Source: Danio rerio
Taxonomy: Eukaryota; Chordata; Actinopteri; Cypriniformes; Danionidae
DNA length: 64,000 nucleotides
Assembly: GCF_049306965.1 (NCBI RefSeq)
Contig: NC_133182.1
Location: 30,146,501 to 30,210,500, forward strand
Direction of reading: 5' to 3'
The position numbers and the translations under genes were made by a program. Position 1 is the stretch's first letter. Each line of letters begins with the position of its first letter. Below are positions 59,993-64,000 of the stretch, piece after piece. A model generated the notes under the pieces. That model did not search any database. It saw only the letters and a program-made list of their open reading frames with translations, and was not told the DNA's origin.

Positions 59993-60285
59993 TAAAGGGG
60001 TCATCCAAAATTAAAATTTACTCACTATTTACTTAACTTCAGGTTGTAATGAACATTTATAAGTTTCTGTCTTCTGTTGAACACAAAAGAAGATAATATA
60101 AAGATCGCTGAAAATTGAAAATTGATCGCTCTATTAACTTCAAACACAAATACTATGGACGTCAATGGTTACAGGATTCCAGCATTGATCAAAACATCTT
60201 ATTTTGTGTTCCACGCAAGCTTAAACAAGTTTAGAAAAAGTAAATGAAAAAAGATTCTGGGTGAACTATCCCTTAAAAAATTTAA
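59993..60285. mobile_element. non-autonomous DNA transposon, tagttcaccca-type
   Basis: Left end aaaggggtcatccaaaatta and right end gggtgaactatccctt are a degraded inverted pair, with the shared ttctgttgaacacaaaagaa block inside. Related to 33938-34435 and 22840-23275. Confidence 0.6.
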
Positions 60286-60366
60286 AATTGAATGAACCAG
60301 TACTCTACTACCACTACTACACACACAGATACATATGGTATAGCCTTTATTAGGGCCTATTTTTAT

Positions 60367-60372
<6 letters not shown>

Positions 60373-60434
<62 letters not shown>
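60373..60434. repeat. (TA)n microsatellite
   Basis: About 62 bp of pure TA dinucleotide. Confidence 0.95.
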
Positions 60435-60440
<6 letters not shown>

Positions 60441-60689
60441 TTTTATGACTAGTGGAAAACCAATGACAATCAAAAATAAGTTTTAAAAGGTTAAATAGGG
60501 GCCTTCTCGTTGGCTATATGTAAATCTGATTCACAGTTACTTATTTTGCCTACATTTTAAACATGTTTACATGAAGCAAAGTTACTGCACATTTAGAAAT
60601 AACATTGACTGTAGTTTCTCATTGGTTTCAACAGCATATAACGCAATGCTTTGGATAAAGCACCTCTGGTTTCGTGTGTGTGTTTGAGA

Positions 60690-60911
60690 GAGAGAAAGAG
60701 TGTGTTAGAGGTGTGGCTCCAGTGAATGGAGGAGGAGGAGGAGGGTCGAGCCGAGTGTCTCAGTGGTTTATCCATGAGAGAAGAAATCAGCGGCTGAATG
60801 TTGCACAGTTACCCGGGACTCAGAGAAAACCTGCTGGATTACAAATACAACGACTCGCATCAGCTGGCAGTATATTCAGAGAGAGGTGTAACAGCTTCAA
60901 GCGCTTCAGCG
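60690..60911 (+). other. probable first (noncoding) exon of an unidentified gene
   Basis: The sequence is GC-richer than its surroundings, with (GGA)n at 60728-60744 and several CpGs. It ends in a strong donor, cagcg then gtaagttgc, at 60911/60912. Open frame 60674-60997 crosses the donor and encodes nothing I recognise, so the exon is taken as 5' UTR. The remainder of the gene would lie beyond 64000. The start coordinate is approximate. Confidence 0.45.
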
Positions 60912-63089
60912 GTAAGTTGCATATAAACAATAAGTTAAAGGGGCAGTGGGTTGACCAAGAGGTGCGATCGAGGATCCAGTATTGTTCGCAGACGTAGGAC
61001 TGACCACGTTTATCTGTTGAATGTTGTGGTGCGGAAAATCACCTGTTGCGAAACAACACTTTTTAATGTCGACCAATAATTTATTTTCTTCTGAGATAAG
61101 TGTTTTGGTACTAAGGTGTACTAGGATCCAGACAGGCTGTATTTAGTGTGTTTGTAGTTGTAGTAGAGGGTGGGTGAGTGAGTGAGTTGGGGGTGGGTGG
61201 TGGTAGTAGGTGGGTGGAAAAAAATGGCTCAAATAAACAAGGTGGTGCTGGATTGTGCGTGTGCGTGCTCTGACAAAGTACACCGCAAAGTAAAGCTCGA
61301 CATCTTGCAAGTGTGTGTGAGGAAGAATAAACATCAAAAGTAGGGTGGAAAGTGCAGATTTAGTACTGTTTGTGATGCAGAACTGGTAAAAATGCACAGT
61401 CAGCTTTTATACCCACGTGTTATCGCATGGGAACTTTTAATAGAATTTTAGACGGTTTCAGATCAAGTGGAGCAGATCATCAGCAAAACTAGGACTGTAT
61501 AGATTCACGTTTACAGCAGGCATCAGGACTGCATTAAGTAATGCACTATTCTTCTGTAAACAGTGATGACACATACATTAAAAACAATAGGTTACATGTA
61601 AAACTTCTATTAGCTTGCATAGTCATGAATAATCGCATAATCTAACATACCCTTTGGTTATATAGATCCATTATGATGACGTCAGGCAAGCAAAAACATT
61701 CACAAAACAAAAACAAGATTGTTTCTGACTATTACTTTTATTTAATTGCCCTTAACCTTAAAATAATCAGCCTCACCTTTCTGGAACCCGTCCTTAAATA
61801 TGTTTTTCCTTTGTTTTAAAGATGCTTTGATCAAGAGTACTGCCTTCATTACCATTAATTATTGATATTAATCATCTTAATTATGACGGGGGTTTCTGAA
61901 AACAGGGAACATCCTCCTTAATTGTGTCGACTGGGTTTTTTAATTTGTTTACCCTTCAGACCATGTGATTTTGAGTGTAGAGAAGGAGGTTAGATAATGA
62001 TTAACACAAGAGATAACAATTAAATTGAAATTAGTGATCAAAAAATGTGTTTCTCCTCTTACTATCTTTTTAGTTGCTGATTATTAGAACAAGAATTCAA
62101 AACTGAAGTGTACTTCCTTATATTTTTTGAATGCTGACTAAAACCGAAGACCGTAGTTCCTTTCTATGGTTGGTTGAGAGAAGAGAGCACATGAAAGCAG
62201 ACCTTTACTGTTTACTTAAACTCTGCTCTGTTTAAAACAGCATCGACCTTTTGGATCAAAGACTCGGACAGTGAATACCTTGCATGTCCTATCAAAGAAT
62301 CGTTTGATGTTTATGCAGTTTAGTCAAGATGCAAGTTCTAGTGTTTTGTAGTTAGTATTTGGTTGGGAGTCAACAATTGATAACCGGTTCTCCATTTGGT
62401 TCATTGTATCAGAGGAAGACTGTTCTTCTCACTATGTCACACCTCAGGACAGTTAAAGATCCTTTTATGTGTAAATAACCGAGAACATGAGCTCCATATT
62501 GTTGAGCTTATTATGAGGTCAGCAGTTTCAGTAGAATTTAACTAATATAGATGGCCTTACTTCAATTTTTTGGCCCAAGGTCTGGCTCTACAAAGAATTG
62601 TAAAAGAAACCAATGCTGTGCTGCTCTTTTCCAGTTAGTGTCATAAAAGTATTAGGCCTAGAGGAACGAGGCCAGACAGCTTGTAAATTTTATTGCAAAT
62701 ATCAGAGATCTTTTTGAAGTTAAAGATAAGGCGTTGACCTCTATATCCTTCTTTAGATGGTCTACTTTACGATATAGTGCATTGTAAATTATCTTATACT
62801 GACAAGAAAACATTACCAATTAAGAGTGAAGAGCGAATCGAATATTTACTGCTGTTAAAAAGAGTTACGTAACGTTTAATTTATTTCTAGAGTACAAGGT
62901 TGAGAGGTCATATCATTAATCCCTCTATCAAGTCTTCCTCTCTTGAGATCAGGCACTAAATCAGATCATATCAACATCAATGGAAGGTAGTTCATAAACA
63001 AAAGTTCTTTCCCTGTAAGATTTAAAGAGTCAAAAGTTTTATGTGTATGTATTAATGGTTATTGGTCAATAAACAGACATCCAATGTTG
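60912..63089 (+). other. probable first intron, no recognised feature
   Basis: About 2.2 kb of AT-rich sequence with no exon, RNA or transposon that I recognise. Confidence 0.35.
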
Positions 63090-63097
63090 CTACCTGC

Positions 63098-63877
63098 TAG
63101 GGCTGTGCGATTAATTTAAATCGAATCCCAATAGCAATTTGAAACGTTGCGATTAGCTTATCGCAAGAGGCTGCGGTATGAAATATATATTATTTATTTT
63201 TTCCCACTCAGAGCAAATGTGTGACTGCCGTCTGTGTGTGACAGTCTTTCTAGCCAATCGAGTGAGCACACTTTCGTTTTGCCCAATTACAATTGCGTAA
63301 CCGAACTATGCAGAATGCCTACAAAAAACACACAAAAAGGAAAGTGCAGACTAGTAGGATGATGGTGTCTGCGGGTTCAGAAGCATTAATAGACAAATAT
63401 CAATGGAAATCAGGACATCAGTAATATGGGAATATTTTGGTTTCAAAGTCACGAAAAATAAAAGTTTAATGTTTTGATAATTTCATGTGTATTTCGCGTG
63501 CATTCATGGCTCAGGATGCATGTTTTTGCGTCATCTGTATTGACTGACTGTCATGTAACATACTATAAAAATATCAAGTGTCATTTCATTTTCATAGGAC
63601 AGTTATATATAGATGCAGAATTTCAAAACTGTATTGGATATTATGTGATTCAATGCGACTACATGCATGACTCTTCGGAGAGCTTACAACCTACTAATTA
63701 TGTATTTCTTTAAGAACATGTTAACAAATTTACTCGTTAACACTCGCTGCATTTAAACAGTAAGAAGCTACAATAGATTATTGAGCTGTAGCTTGATTAA
63801 ATCGCAAATCAAATCGAAATCGCATCAGCTGTCAAAATAATCGCAATTGGATATTTTCCCCAAATCGCACAGCCCTA
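63098..63877. mobile_element. hAT-like non-autonomous element with 8-bp duplication
   Basis: The ends tagggctgtgcgattaattt and aaatcgcacagcccta are inverted over 14 bases. The perfect 8-bp repeat ctacctgc flanks it at 63090-63097 and 63878-63885. It is 780 bp; open frames inside are short and unconvincing. Confidence 0.85.
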
Positions 63878-64000
63878 CTACCTGCTATAAAAATGGATTT
63901 TAAGTACATTAAAAGATAAAAAGAGTATAAATATGACAATTGAGCAAACTATCTACTTTAATGGAATAGTTTACCAAAACAATGTCTGATCCACTTTATT

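Overview
The window reads as zebrafish (Danio rerio) or a very close relative. It carries many DANA-type tRNA-derived SINEs with (ATGA)n tails, numerous small hAT-like and Tc1/mariner DNA transposons, long (TA)n microsatellites, an AT-rich background and vertebrate-type spliced genes. No rRNA, tRNA gene or CRISPR array is present, and no LTR-type or other virus-derived element was recognised.

Layout. (1) 43-876, minus: the first two coding exons of tmed3, a p24-family secretory cargo receptor; the rest lies off the left edge. (2) 2116-10072, plus: a complete seven-exon RDH11/RDH12-type retinol dehydrogenase (327 aa). Introns 2 and 4 are filled with an L2-like LINE, a SINE and DNA transposons. 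(3) 10073-23486: intergenic and repeat-rich. It contains one GC-richer, non-repetitive island (about 11.2-12.0 kb) with clustered GATA and CACCC motifs, an L1-type LINE with a 17-bp target duplication, a Tc1/mariner relic and large microsatellites. (4) 23487-31830, plus: a complete fifteen-exon wdr76 (553 aa). (5) 33071-39191, minus: znf710, with eleven C2H2 fingers and an apparent extra upstream coding exon; its likely 5' noncoding exon and promoter are near 47.4-47.7 kb. wdr76 and znf710 converge, with poly(A) signals only about 160 bp apart. (6) 47.7-60.7 kb: intergenic, with a second L1-type insertion (19-bp target duplication), several DANA copies and a terminal-inverted-repeat element with a 9-bp duplication. 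(7) 60.69-60.91 kb, plus: a probable first noncoding exon with a consensus splice donor, starting an unidentified gene that leaves the window on the right; its intron holds a hAT-like element with an 8-bp duplication.

The genes do not form a pathway. Their human counterparts TMED3, WDR76 and ZNF710 are all on chromosome 15q (from memory), so the block looks like part of a teleost 15q-related segment. All splice models were built by hand from AG/GT boundaries and frame continuity; every junction given keeps the reading frame.
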